DNA of 64,000 nt from Edolisoma coerulescens (GCA_013397115.1 VWZW01002466.1:221872-285871); one strand, 5' to 3'; shown: positions 35,676 to 47,361, counted from the first letter of the stretch. The notes: generated by a model from the letters alone, not told the origin. Numbers and translations: made by a program.

Positions 35676-38139
35676 ACAATATTCCAAGTATAGAAGGTTA
35701 TTTACAAGAACAAATTTTAAAGGTGTTTTTCATGAGATCCCTGATGTTTTTATTAAGAGAGTCTGAAACCAAAAACTACAAAACTTGATCCTGTTACTGT
35801 GGAGTGAATGATCCCCGGAGGACATCCCACAGACAGTTCATTAATTAGCCAAGCCAGTAGTACTACAACGTTCCAAGGGATTTTGGGAAGCAAAACCACT
35901 TTTTGCTACCTGTTCCAGCCATCTTCCCTTGCATCAGTTCATGGACATTAACTATGCCAGACAGGAACCCCAGGAAAAAGCCCCAAAGGGATGGCATTCC
36001 TTAGAAGGATATTCTAAATATCACTGCTAGTTATTTTAGTTACATTCTCAATTCTTCTCAGGTTTTCAGACCTTTTTGTCATTTGCACTCAAGCAGTGTG
36101 TATTTAACCATTATAACCAGACAAAATTATTTTTAATAAATCTCCAACATTTTAGACCTGCCAAGTCACATTTCCATACCAGGGCACTTCTGCATCAAAC
36201 AAAAGCCATGGTCAATGTGACCCATAAAAATGAAACCCATAAAATAATATAAATTTAAAATATTAAATATATTTTAAATAGTTGAACCCATAAAAATCCT
36301 TAAACAACACTAGAATCCAAAGCCAGAATCTCCAGTAGAAACCTTAGGTATTGACAAGATTTTATTTCCATCAATGGAAAGCCACTCTTAAACAATCTGC
36401 ACCCAAGCTGAGAAATTTAAATAACACAATTCTACTGTCCTCACGTAACAGCTACAACACACAAGAAAAACTTAAGAGATGGTGTTTCATGGTCAACCCT
36501 TCTCACCCTTAATCTACATTTCTATTTTTTGTGTCTTTTGGCAGTGTTTTTTGGTTTGTTTTCCTAACCAAGTGGGCTCATTCTGTAAATTGCAGTGCAA
36601 AAAGAGGCTCCCTGCAGTGTCCTGCTGAGACCCAGCACAGCAGACTCACTGTGGAAGCTCCCTGGTTTTGGTGCTGGAGCACATTCCTGTGAAAAGTCAT
36701 CTTCCCCTGCCTGGCCTGAAGGAATCTGAGCAACTTCCCACTCCCCAGGAGAGGTTCTCATTCACCTCTGCTGTGTCCTGTCTTGCAAAAACCTGTAAGA
36801 CATCTTCCAAGTGGAAATACATAATACATGCCCATGATTATTTTATTAACTTACATGGCTTTAGCACAGCATTCCCCCAGGCTCAAAAAGTACTTTTTTC
36901 CTTTTTATTTTTCATAAACCATGAATAAATTCCTGTTCTGTTCTGTACAGACATCAGGAATTCTTTGTCTCCAGCACAACACCAGAGTAAGGACTCAAGG
37001 GTTGGGTCCTTTTCTTCTGCTGTAGGTTCTTCTTGCCAACAGATATATCTTAAAGTAAGATAAGGAATATGTTTAAGAGCAAGTAACAGAAGGAAAAAGC
37101 AAGTCAGGAAAGTTGTGAAAACCAAGTGGGGAAAGTAGAGCAAGTTTTTACCATTATTTTTTTTTTCTATTTGTTTTAAAATGAACCTATGCTGTGCAGC
37201 TGGGAGGAGGGAGGGTGGGGATTACAGTGTTTTGAAGTGTATTTTCTTCTTTTGAAGACTCCAAATAACTTCCAATCTGGGATTCCTTGTTCTCAGGAAG
37301 AATGGATGCCCTTTGTCACTATTTCTCAGTGATTTAAGCTCCAGCCTAAAAATAAGCCAGGTTGGACACAGTTGCACCAGAGTTAAGAGTTAAATGCAAA
37401 TAACTCACGTGTGAGTTACTCTTGCTCTCACAAGTTAGGTCTAACACTAAACCCCAAGTAATCTGTTGGGTTGGACACTTGACTAAAACTGATTTAAACT
37501 GGGTATTTGCAATGATATCAGGTCATACCAGAGATCTCTGTAGCCTTGTCTTCCAGCCTGCACCAGAGCCCAAGAGCAGCTGGCTGAGTCCCTTGGTCAG
37601 ATGGAGCCCGTGTTCCCGTTTTCCCAGGGCTCCCAAGGCTTCAAACCCTGCAGCTCAACTGCTTTCGCCACAGGGGATGTCTGCACTTGACCACTTTCCA
37701 CATGCACAGGGAAAGGTTTCACTCCTTCGCTCTCTCCCAGCCCTCACGGGGTGTGCACAACCAACTGCTGCTCCTGGGAACCTCTGCACTGCCCCAGGCA
37801 GCCCCTGAAAAGAGCCCAATTCTCTACTCCCCTTGTCCACAGCACTCGGAACATCACAGAGCTCTTCCCCTCCTCTGCCCCTGTTCCCTTCCAGACTGGC
37901 AAGTGCAATCCCATTGAGCTGTGCTGCACCGACTCCATTCTGCATCCAGATGCTGCCTTTCAGCAGTGCCTGAACTGCTTCCATTGCTGCTCTGCAGGCT
38001 GCAAGGATGACGGCTGTGCCAAGATCAGGCAACGCATGGATTTATGTGGTCGTAGAATGTTCCCTTCTGTTTTCCATTCCTTTTCTAATAATTCCTACCC
38101 CTTCAGCCAGCTTTCTGGCAGCTGCCAAGCACCCAGCTG
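35676..38139. other. Unique DNA, no gene recognised
   Basis: A very AT-rich patch of AAAT/ATTT words lies at 36225-36290 between two copies of ACCCATAAAAAT. The plus frame at 37751-38140 and the minus frame at 37655-38032 overlap on opposite strands, and I do not regard either as real. Confidence 0.4.
37401..37418. repeat. 18-bp palindrome with E-box
   Basis: TAACTCAC, GT, GTGAGTTA: two 8-base arms around two bases, containing CACGTG at the centre. It could be a bHLH-type binding site or chance. Confidence 0.8.
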
Positions 38140-38870
38140 ACATTTCATAGAATTCCCTATTTTAACAAAAAGATCTCGCTCCTGATTCATAACAGTCAGC
38201 TCAGAGCTCAGGCTTCGTATGAAAATTAGGATCCCTACGTACATCACTCCACATTTATCTGGAGTGAATCTCATCTGCCTTTTTATTATCCAACCACTCA
38301 ATACTCCAAGGCCCTTTTATAGCTCCTCTCATCTCTCTTTCTTGACTGGTGATCATCAACATACCAATACTCCTTTTTCCAATGCACAAGGAGTAGCAGA
38401 ACAACACAGGTCTGCTCGTAACTTCCCTGCACTGTGAGAGCTGACTCTCATTTCCTACCTTTCATAGTCACCTTTTGTCACTGCAACCGCCTTTGTTCCT
38501 GTTCCCCTGTGTTCCTTAATACCCTCTAAGCTGATCCTTTCAAAGGCTCCAATAATTGCATTAGCATCAGCTTCCCACTGCAAAAGTCACATTGATTCTT
38601 CCCTATTTTGCTGTTTCCATGCATCAGCTACCTCTAGGCCTTATTAGCTTCACCCAGCTGGCCTGCTATTGACATGAGGCCTGTGGCTCTGTGCTTTCAT
38701 CCAATAACCCTCGACTACTCCAAGAGCCATTTTTCATTCCTCAATTGTCTCTTCCTTATGTTCCTGCTCCTCTTTTGGATGCCAAGCCCAGCTGCCATGG
38801 ATCCTTGGCTCTAACTCCTACAAACAAGTATAGGCTGGTCAATGTAAGCAGGGCTCTGGCAGCAGCTACA
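38140..38870 (-). repeat. Ancient CR1/L3-type LINE reverse-transcriptase relic
   Basis: On the minus strand the region 38301-38170 still reads KRQMRFTPDKCGVMYVG, then SELTVMNQERDLFVKIGNS. This matches the CR1 reverse-transcriptase C-terminal pattern 'KWQMRFN.DKC.VMHVG ... DLGV.I'. Upstream in the element (38480-38720 on the plus strand), antisense phrases such as CACATTGATTCTTCCCTATT and CTGGCCTGCTATTGACATGA resemble the preceding part of the same domain. It is full of substitutions and indels and clearly inactive. It is much older than the GC-rich CR1 copies elsewhere in the window. The right boundary is uncertain. Confidence 0.8.
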
Positions 38871-39149
38871 GGAATCACACCCCCTGCCCTTCTCAGAGCT
38901 GTGTCTCGTGGGGGGCTCCCCGGGGAGCTACTCCTGGCAGCAGCTGGAGCATTCAAGGCTCCTCACTCATTCCTTAGACTGAAGTCCCCGCTGTCCCTGT
39001 GCGCATTCCATCACACCCTCTTCAACCAAACAAGTGTTCTGTTCACATCTCCGTGTCTCCTCTGAGTTTCACAACATCTGCCAGATTTCCTTCTGCTGAA
39101 TGAAGTTTTAAACCACCTCAATTCTTGCCACTGTATCTGGGAGCGTGTG
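38871..39149. other. Short unassigned interval between two CR1 relics
   Basis: About 280 bases that may be the upstream continuation of the old reverse-transcriptase relic, but no motif can be read with confidence. Confidence 0.3.
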
Positions 39150-39253
39150 AGATGCGTCTGGATGTGGCTTTTGAGAACAAGGTTTAGGGGTGATGATGAT
39201 AGTGCTGGGGTGATGATTTTGAAGGGTTTTTCCAAACCTGCTGATCCTGTGAC
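39150..39253 (+). repeat. CR1 3'-end relic
   Basis: Sense-strand landmarks are in order: CGTCTGGATGTGGCTTTTGA, 'ggtttaggggtgatgatgatagtgctgg', 'gatgattttgaagggttttt' and CCAAACCTGCTGATCCTGTG. They correspond to 'gatgtggcacttggggacatggtttagtggtg...gatgatcttaaaggtcttttccaacct...gattctgtga' with substitutions. Confidence 0.8.
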
Positions 39254-41382
39254 TTCAGATTACACAGTTCCAGACACTTTCCACCATTTCTCCTTTTAAA
39301 TTATCCCTCACTCTCATCTCTTCTTTAAGCAACAACAGTTTCACTGCTATTTTGACAAAATCATCTAAACCTCCTGTACAGGTGCCCTCTGTTTCAGACA
39401 TTTCCCCCATTCCCCATCTCCTTATATCATTTTTCAACCACTGCTCTTCTCTTTTCTGGTCCTGTGCACAGCACAGGGAGTGTTTCAGAGGGCACCACTG
39501 CTGAGGCCCCTATCCTACTCTGTTGAGACCCCTCCTCCGCAGCCCAGGCCCTAAATTACCAACACAAACATGAACCACAACCACTCGTTCATCCCCAGTG
39601 CCAGACAGCCAATGAGGTCTAAAATTTTTGTCACTTGCCAGTCATGCTGTGATTCCCAAAAATGCAAGTAGTTCCACAGAAGAGAATTCTCTTGGGAAGA
39701 TGAATCACAGGGATGCCTGGGGCTGAAGGGGTAGTTTTGATGCCAGTGCTCACCCGTGGGTGTGGGAGGCCTGTTGGCAGGACCATTCCTGCTCTGGCTG
39801 CACTGAGCATCCCCTGTGCAGTGCCTTTCTCCTCTTCATCAGGTCTGGCTGGGAGCCTGGAGATGAGATTGTCTCACCCAGGAGCTGCAGAGCAAAGTTA
39901 ACAGTGCATGGAGGCACAAGATTGAAGTTCTGAATCAATTTCCTCCATGTCAAGTTGGTCAGTTATTTTAACTGCAGTTTGCAATTACCAAATCAGCACC
40001 AGAAAGCTATAAAAGGATCAGACTTAAGACCTTTATGCTGTTAATTTCTGTGTCTATCAAGCTATAATTTAAAACCAGCGGCTGTGTCACACAGATACTG
40101 CTGCAGCCATCATTTATCAAGAAGAGAACAGAGATGGAGAGAGGGATCACCCCCCAAGACGCTCAAACCAGCAAATCATGAGCTGAGCTCAGGACACACA
40201 TCTCAGTTTTCTTACTCCAAAGAGCTCTAGGCCTTGGTTTTACTCATATCTGCACACTCTAAAGCAGATAAATCCACTGCATAATCTCATGAAACTGTTC
40301 CCCATATCAAAGAAGGGATTGTCTTGCAGCACAACACAGATCTTGAATTACAGAAGATGCAACAGAGGTTCCCAAAAATATTTTGACATTAATGTTACCT
40401 TTATTCATAAGGACACTGAAGGAAAGAAGCAGTTGCAAGAACAATAAGAAATGCAAAGAAAATGGGGTTTAAAGTGTAGTTCTCACTATTATTTGTGGAT
40501 AGAAAGAAAAATTACTTGCACAAATATGAGAAATGTTTGTCTCATGAATATTAACATGGATGTGAAATATGCTGGTGGAGAAAAATCTCCTTTCAAATTA
40601 AGACAATTAAGATTACTGCATAATTGAAATAATCACAAGAAAGTGAAAGAGTTATCAAGTTGCAAGGTCATGTATCATCCAAGCGCAGCGTGACAGGGCA
40701 TGTACCTATACAGAGATATAAAATACAGATATTTATGAAATCGCAGCAGGGGTGAGAGCAGCTTTTGAAAAGAGCTTTCTGAGGAATAAAACTTGAGACA
40801 AAGGGAATAAAACTAAACAAGAAGAGAAGAGATGTTTCTCCTTGGAGGAAAGCAGGTGGGGGGAAGAACAATCAAACTGCTGGACAGAATTATGGAAGGG
40901 GATGTCCCCAGACCCTCCAGCCTGGCAGAGTTTATTTCATTGTCTCTGCCAGTTCATCCCCTCACACACACACAAAGCAGCAGAGCTGTCAGCCAGGCAA
41001 ACACCTGAGCAGGGCAGGGTTCTCCTTCCAGGACACTCGAGTGCCCAACACACATGGACTGAAGAGGGCTGGTTTGTGATGGGGTTTTGTTGTTTTGCTG
41101 AACATTGTGCCTCCTCTAGAGAGGAGTCTAAGTAATGCTGCCTTGGAACATAATTCCCAACTGAAACGGTGTAGATGCAAACCAGTGACAGGTTATTGCT
41201 GCTGCAAGCACCTGGCCTGCCACAAAACACCCAGGAAACTTCACCCCACCACGGCAGGCACAGGACCACTTCTTGTCTTCTGCACATCAGCACTTGCAGA
41301 CAACCAAACCACCCAGGATTTAAACATGCAGCTATGTTCTAAGAAGAATCTGCAACCCTTTCAGACTTCTAGGACCACATTT
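39254..41382. other. Mostly unique DNA, possible MIR-like relic
   Basis: No exon recognised. At about 40130-40250 the plus strand shows AACAGAGATGGAGAGAGGG, CCCCAAGACGCTC, AAATCATGAGCTGAGCTCAG and TACTCCAAAGAGCTCT. This follows the order of an antisense MIR head ('aactgaggcacagagagg...cccaaggtcac...gcagagctgg...ctccagagcccgtgctct'), though heavily decayed. Other DNA here is unassigned. Confidence 0.4.
40130..40250 (-). repeat. Possible MIR/CORE-SINE-like relic
   Basis: The match is to word order only, with many mismatches, and is made from memory of the consensus. It would be the opposite half of the SINE from the relic at 6.7 kb. Confidence 0.4.
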
Positions 41383-41489
41383 TCCAGGCTGGATGGGGCT
41401 CTGAGCAACCTGGTCCTTGCCCATGGCAGAGAGGTTGCGATGAGAAGATCTTTAAGGTCTCTTCCAACCCAAATCTGTCTATGATTCAA
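41383..41489 (+). repeat. CR1 LINE 3' end
   Basis: The sense phrase TTTCCAGGCTGGATGGGGCT CTGAGCAACCTGG is followed by TTTAAGGTCTCTTCCAACCC and CTATGATTCA, the CR1 3' terminus with its octamer. It is a short 5'-truncated copy. Confidence 0.9.
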
Positions 41490-42123
41490 TGAAATCAGTG
41501 CCCCTGACACAACACGTGGCCAAATGAAGAAAAAAAGTGCTGAGTCTTCAGAGAAGGAAGTGCAACCCAGCAGCTCCCAGCTTGCACAAGAGGAATCTGT
41601 GCCATACATAAGACTACATCACATCTGGATCAAGAGGCAGGCAAGAATTTGGATAAACTCTTTGCACTCAGCTTGAAGCTGCTGGTGAGAGCCCAGCCAG
41701 CCCCTCTGGTTCCTGCACCTCATCCCTGAGGGAGGGAGGTGCATCACAGCTATCTACTTAAATTTAAATTACATTTTGCTGTTCCAACAGTGATTGAATA
41801 CTTTGGACAAACCTCTCCTCCTTTAGGACAGCCCTCCATCACTCCCAGGACATTCATGAATTCCCCATCACCTAGCTCAGTTACACACACCTTGATTTAC
41901 TTCTTTGGTCATCCCATCCTGTGTTTCAGTGGTGTTACAAAGGGAAAAGATGTAAAATGTGAGAGTGCTGCACCTTGGACTGCAGCAGTGAAGTTTCACA
42001 TCCAGGACCATCCTGTTACTCAAACAAGGCACCAGAGCTCAGGTATGCCTGCTCAGGTGTGCTGTGGTACAAATTGCCTTGAAAGGCCTTCTATGGAAAA
42101 TGTAACTACTGCTATCCTGCCTT
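41490..42123. other. Unique DNA left of the solo LTR
   Basis: The frame at 41739-42146 (135 codons) runs into the LTR boundary and has no recognisable domain. No retroviral coding sequence is visible beside the LTR. Confidence 0.4.
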
Positions 42124-42566
42124 TGATGCCTTACGGGAGTACCTAAAAACAGAGGCCAGACAAAATTAAGAGAATAAAAAGCGGTTAAATTTATTGAAGT
42201 GCCTTCAGGTACAATTAGGGCAGTCAGAGCCCCCACAGGGGCTACACCCAAAATGGACTATGGGGTCACAGGTTTTCATACTTTTGTAAGTTTGGTCTGT
42301 TTGCGTAATGGGGATTAATTCTCCAATTAAAGCTTCAGTTAATGAAGTCATTTACCCCACGTTTGCTCCCCCCGCAACTCACTTTTGTTTACATTTCTCG
42401 GGGCCTGAGACAGTCCCTGACTCCCAGGCCTAGAGAGGAATTGTTTTGTCTGACCAAAATGGGAGAACAGTAGCTAATAGGCTATATGGGATTTAGAGTT
42501 ATACACCAAAGAATTGCAGGATCACAATTATATGAAAAATATAGAAGCTAAAATCCTAAGGCATCA
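42124..42566 (-). mobile_element. Solo LTR of an avian endogenous retrovirus
   Basis: The 443-bp block starts TGATGCCTTA and ends TAAGGCATCA, perfect 10-bp terminal inverted repeats with the TG...CA ends of an LTR. CCTT lies immediately outside both ends (42120-42123 and 42567-42570), a likely 4-bp target-site duplication. Read on the minus strand, it has an AATAAA signal (plus TTTATT, 42190-42195) about 65 bases from the 3' end, placing U3 to the right and U5 to the left. No internal viral gene or second LTR flanks it, so it most likely arose by LTR-LTR recombination. I recognise its start as typical of a common songbird LTR type but do not assign a family name. Confidence 0.9.
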
Positions 42567-43172
42567 CCTTTAGCCTGATTTTAGTCAGTGATTTGACTGA
42601 ACTGATGCAGTTGGGGTTCTTAGCAGGCTCAACCATTTGAGCAGGGCATCCCCCTCCCATGGCAAGGAGTAACAAGGTATGAAGAAAGCCTGGTGCTGCA
42701 TGGTGACTTCACCTACAGCTGTACTGTGCTGCTTCCCTGCCCTAATTCATGCAGAATATGCAAATTTGGGCACAAGATGAAACAACAAAAGCGTGGTGTT
42801 TCAAAGCACAACCAGAACTGCTTTTCAGCTTTTCATACAGACTTTTTTTTTTTTCCCCCCACAAACAGGAAAGTTGCCCTCAGTGGAAGCACTGCCCAGG
42901 TTCTGCTGGTCTGGTCAGAGGGTGCAACCATCACACTTGGCAGCACAGGCTCAGCAAAGCCTCGAGCAGCTCTTCCCTCCAAATACTGAAGGGCCAGCCC
43001 TGCTCAGAGGACTGCACGATTCCTTGTCCCTGGATAACAGCCACTGCCAGTGCAGCTGGACACACCTGCCCGTACACACCACGGCCCCCAAAGCACATGG
43101 GGGCTTTGATCCTGCATCTCACAGGTGCCAGGCCCCAGCACTACAGGACATGCTCTGCACCAGGAGAAAGAA
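42567..43172. other. Unique DNA between LTR and CR1
   Basis: A run of 12 T (42843-42854) followed by six C. No gene recognised. Three overlapping frames at 42693-43189 all cover the same DNA. Confidence 0.4.
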
Positions 43173-43716
43173 ATAGAATCCCAGGGTAGTTTGGGTTCAA
43201 AGGGACACTAAAGCCCATCCAGTGCCACCCCTGCCATGGCAGGGACACCTCCCACTGTCCCAGGCTGCTCCAAGCCCCAATGTCCAGCCTGGCCTTGGAC
43301 ACTGCCAGGGATCCAGGGGCAGCCACAGCTGCTCTGGGCACCCTGTGCCAGGGCCTGCCCACCCTCCTAGGGAACAATTCCTTCCCAAGATCCCATCTCT
43401 CCCTGCCCTCTGGCAGTGGGAGCCCATTCCCTGTGTCCTGTCCCTCCATCCCTTGTCCCCAGTCCCTCTCCAGCTCTCCTGGAGCCCCTTTAGGCCCTGG
43501 AAGGGGCTCTGAGCTCTCCCTGGAGCCTTCTTCTCTCCAGGTGAGCACCCCCAGCTCTCCCAGCCTGGCTCCAGAGCAGAGGGACTCCAGCCCTGGAGCA
43601 TCTCCATGGCCTCCTCTGTACATGTTGCAGTAGTTCCATGTCCTCCCTGTGCTGGGAACCCCAGAGCTGGATGCAGAACTCCACGTGTGGTCTCAAGAGC
43701 AGAGAAGAGGGGCAGA
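43173..43716 (-). repeat. CR1 LINE 3' part (songbird-type)
   Basis: The antisense CR1 begins at ATAGAATCCCAGGGTAGTTT and runs through the 'gccatggcagggacacctccc' block into the reverse-transcriptase tail. On the minus strand the segment around 43700-43600 reads as 'tggagttctgcatccagctctggggttcccagcacagggaggacatgg', a standard CR1 landmark. It is the longest copy of this subfamily in the window and aligns closely with 14643-15098. Its frames (minus 43197-43742 and others) are remnants or by-products. Confidence 0.93.
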
Positions 43717-44044
43717 GTTAACTCCCTCGAGCTGCCGCTCACACTTCTTTTGAACCAGCCCAGCCATCATCCTTCTGGGCTGCAACGGCCTCTGGTCTCT
43801 CAAGTAACAGAGCTGTGATTTGGCCTGACCCCGGAATCAAGGGCTTGACCCTGGGGAACACAGAACTGCTTGAATGCACCTTTGCTCTCTCTGCCTCGGG
43901 GCAGACAAAAATCACCAATGCCTTGGACAGGAAACACCAGTAAAATGCCCCCTCCACGGGGGAGAGGAGCCTGTGACAACCTGGCTGTTCACAAATGCAC
44001 GTTCTCAGGAGGCCTCGTCGAGGCAAGAGACAAATAATTATCAG
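43717..44044. other. Unique DNA beside the internal CpG island
   Basis: GC content rises gradually towards 44.05 kb. No exon recognised. Confidence 0.35.
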
Positions 44045-44155
44045 GTGGCCCCGTGCGATGCGGGGGGCCGAGCGCAGGTGCGTGGCTGTCCCCGCACCCC
44101 GCTGGCGGCGGGGAGGAGAGCAAGGTGCACAGCACACAGCGGGCTGCGCCGAGAT
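44045..44155. promoter_or_regulatory. Compact internal CpG island
   Basis: Thirteen CpG dinucleotides fall between 44052 and 44151 in DNA that is roughly three-quarters G+C, well above the flanks. No CR1 or LTR landmark is present. GCGCAG followed by GTGCGT at 44072-44083 would be a usable plus-strand splice donor, so an alternative or antisense first exon is possible. It could also be an enhancer or an unrecognised young insertion. No open frame with a recognisable product. Confidence 0.55.
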
Positions 44156-44687
44156 GCTCTGCAGGCTGTGAAATCCAACCCCCCGTCAGCTCCTCACACC
44201 GATCCCCTCTTCTGCTCAAGATCAGCTACTTCCCATTCTCTGGACGAGACCCCCAGACTGGAAGCATATGGTCTCTCTGCTAATTAAGGCTGCCAGGCTT
44301 CCCAAATTTTTCATGGAACGCCTGAGTTCTCTCACATTCATACCCTAGCAGCAACATCCCCTCAGGGATGAAAACTTCAGGGGCAGCAGGGAGCAACAGC
44401 AAGGAGAAAAAAATAAAATATGGTATCAACTGCTGGCATGCCAACCACCACACCTGGTGGATCAACCACTTAACAACGATTACATTTATCTGCAAAACTG
44501 AATCAGCCCAGAATACATCATGTGTTATGTCTTCTGCCTCACTCCACCGAAACACCGCACAGATTCCAATCAATCCAATTTAAAGAACATTTCCCTGTGA
44601 AGGGAAGTGCTATTCCCCCAGCAAACAGCTCAACCATCCACCAGCATTATTGATTTACGTAATTCTTAATAGCAACACTGCACAGCC
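44156..44687. other. Unique DNA, no gene recognised
   Basis: Composition returns to AT-leaning. Short frames on both strands without domain. Confidence 0.4.
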
Positions 44688-44905
44688 ATCGAATCATTAA
44701 GGTTTGAAAAGACCTTTAGGAGGATCAAGTCCAACCTTTAAGATCAACCAGCACCCCCACTCTGTTCTCAAGTGCCACCTCCACATATTTTTCGAACACT
44801 TCCAGGGGTGGGGACTCCACAATGCCGCTTCTCACATCCCACCACCAAACAACATATTCCTCACCCCAAAATCAAAGGGCCAATTCCCTTTAAACCCACT
44901 CTGCT
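44688..44905 (-). repeat. CR1 LINE 3' end, older subfamily
   Basis: Plus-strand ATCGAATCATTAAGGTTTGA, AAGTCCAACCTTTAAGATCA and 'ttccaggggtggggactccacaa' are the antisense of a standard CR1 3' end ('...tggagtcaccatccctggaggt...ttggactcgatgatcttaaaggtc...'). More diverged than the GC-rich type. Confidence 0.88.
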
Positions 44906-46551
44906 CAACACTAGCACACATTTGCCAGCATATTGTAGGAAATTCTCTTTTCTTTCTCATAGCTATTTCTGTGTATTTGTTTCCCTATAGTTCAGTCTGA
45001 GTCAGTTCACAGCTCCAAACGTGTTCCAAAAGCATTTTATTTAGAAAGCCCCAAATATCCGTTTCATACAGTCCATTACATCAGAACATTGTAACAATTT
45101 CATCTGCTTCAGCCTGAATAAGAAATTATTCCCCACATTCTTTAAACAGAGAAGCTCATGTCAAAGAAAATAGCTTTCAGATGTTTTACAACTCTTTCAT
45201 CCACAAAGGAATGCTTGGGGCTTACGAAAATATGCACCTGCTCATTTGAAAACATGTCTTTCCCCCCAGTGGGAGGAAACAACAAGAAAAGCAAAACTAA
45301 CTCAACAATTCTGCCCTTCACACTGAAAAAGGCAGCCAGGTACAGGGCCTGCTGCCACAGCTGGAAAACAAGAGTGAAACCACATCCTCAAACACCCCTG
45401 AGCCCGAGGTTTCTGCCCTAGAGTGAAGCTGGTTCCCCTGCCACTGTCCCCCAGGCTCTTCCAGTGCCCTCTAGCACCTTACCTGGTCTGGCAATGTAAA
45501 CCCACAGGTTTAGGATCAAACTCCTTCCAGCTCACCTGGAAGCCCACAGGAAATGCTGCCATGCTCCTGGAGCAGAAGCATGTCAATAATGCACATCCCG
45601 GGATCATTTACATCCCGAATACACAATCCTGGTACCTGCGAGTCAACCATGACGCTCACTGCAACATAAGCAGGTTCTTTTCACAGCAAATAAATATTCC
45701 CAGCCATCAGCAGATTTGTATCATTAACTAATATAAGTGCAAGAGAACAGATATTTTTCTGTGGGTCTTGCAGCAAAGTAATCTTTGTTATAGGCTGCTC
45801 TCTGCAGGGGAATGATTGAGAGACCCACAGTTTGCAATTTGGCACAAAGTCCAACTCCTATTTCAGTTGACTTCAGCACAATTTGGTCTTATTTTCCAGT
45901 ACAAGTCAAGTTTCATTGCTGCAGACATGTAGATATCCCTCCCACAAAGGGCACAGAGCAGCACTGAGACCCAAAAATTCAAATCACCTACTTGCCCTCC
46001 TGCAGCCTGGAGCACTTCTTTCCACGAAGAAGGGGCCTCCACACAGAGAGGAGCTGCCGCTGCATCAAACAGCAAAACCAGCAGCTGTGAGTAACCAGGG
46101 CACTGGGAAAATGCAGCTGCTTTCCAGGATCTTCTCCTGTTCTCCACTTAGAGCAGCATTGGCCAAGCCCCCAGACAGAGCAGTTCCAGTGCAAGCAGGG
46201 AGGGAAGAGGAGAGAGCTGGGGAGCAGCTCAGAGTCAGCACTTTCAGTGGTTCAAACCAAACATTTCTCAGCCAGGGCCACGTCAAAACTGACGTCACAG
46301 CTGGGCCTTAATGAAAATGGAAAAACCAGGATCATTTACTTCCCTGTAACAGGAGAGCACTGCTAATGGGGCAGGGGAGGGCGGCGAGACCTTGGAGACC
46401 CTGGAGACCCTGCAGGCTGAGAAGCATTTGGAAGCTTCCCACGGTCCTGGGAGCTGCAGTGACCTGCTTGGGGACCTCGGGACAAGTCCCCACAAGGCTC
46501 AGGGAGAGCACAGCTCACAGACAGGGCTCTTCTCAGAGTCACCAAGGGGGA
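44906..46551. other. Unique DNA, no gene recognised
   Basis: The plus frame at 45883-46311 (142 codons) and three minus frames share the same DNA. There is no domain or splice support. Confidence 0.4.
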
Positions 46552-46763
46552 AAGAGACCTGTAAGGTCACAAATCCTCTCCCCAGCACCACCACCATCAC
46601 CCCCAAGGGCCACATCCAGGTATCTCTTGAACGATGACTCCACCAACACCCTGGGCAACTCATTCCAGTGCCTGGCCACTCTTTTAGGGATTTTTTTTTT
46701 CTTTTTTTTTCCTAGTATCTGATCTGAACATCCCCTGCTGCAACCTAAAGCCGTTTCCTCTCA
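46552..46763 (-). repeat. CR1 LINE 3' end
   Basis: Plus-strand order: AGAGACCTGTAAGGTCACAA, 'aggtatctcttgaacgatgactccacc', CAACTCATTCCAGTGCCTGG, then after a T-rich insertion 'cctagtatctgatctgaacatcccctg' and AAAGCCGTTTCCTCTCA. This is the antisense CR1 3' region. Two T runs (46691-46710) have expanded inside it. Confidence 0.9.
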
Positions 46764-47361
46764 CAAAACAGGGCAGAAGAGCCTGACCCCGCCTCACCAC
46801 GACCTCCTTTCAGGCAGTTGTAGAGATCACCAGGGACACATCCCCCAAAAGTGCCCAGCCAAGGTGCCAAGTGGTGCCTGGAAAGCCCGGCACAGCTCGA
46901 GAAGCACAGCAGGACAGACTTCCCTGACTTCCCAATGTGCACAGCTAGGAAAATGTCACTGCAAAATTCATCTGCATCCCTGCTGTAGCTGTTTGCTCTG
47001 GTTTTCCAGAGACACAAGTATTTCTCAAAATTGAATGCTCAATACCACCATTCGCAAAAGCTCTTATTGATTTCTGCCCAGACTTAACAAGATATTTGAC
47101 TTTCTGAAGCTGTACTTAATTTCTTTGTCGCTACAGTGCCTTTCCCTGAGCTGTGGTCCCTCCTAACACTTAGAGAGAAAAATGGTGCTGCTGCTTTCTC
47201 TGAACCACATAAGAAGGTGGAAGTGTTCCACATCTAGCATGGAGAAACACGGCTCTTCCCAATGCTTTTGAAAAGAAACACCCTGAAATAGAGGCATAAG
47301 TAAGGAGAGAGCACACCAATAATAAGCCACTTCTTTAAAAAGTCTATTTTTTGTAGAACCC
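46764..47361. other. Unique DNA, no gene recognised
   Basis: Nothing recognisable between two CR1 fragments. Confidence 0.35.

Noticed and set aside
36225..36290. AT-rich patch between two ACCCATAAAAAT words as a possible transposon with short terminal repeats
   Set aside because: The words are direct, not inverted, only 12 bases long, and no target duplication is seen.
42693..43189. Overlapping frames of 98-146 codons
   Set aside because: Three frames over the same low-complexity DNA next to a poly-T/poly-C run, with no domain.
43141..43742. 160- and 181-codon minus frames
   Set aside because: CR1 reverse-transcriptase tail and 3' region, truncated and without a complete domain.
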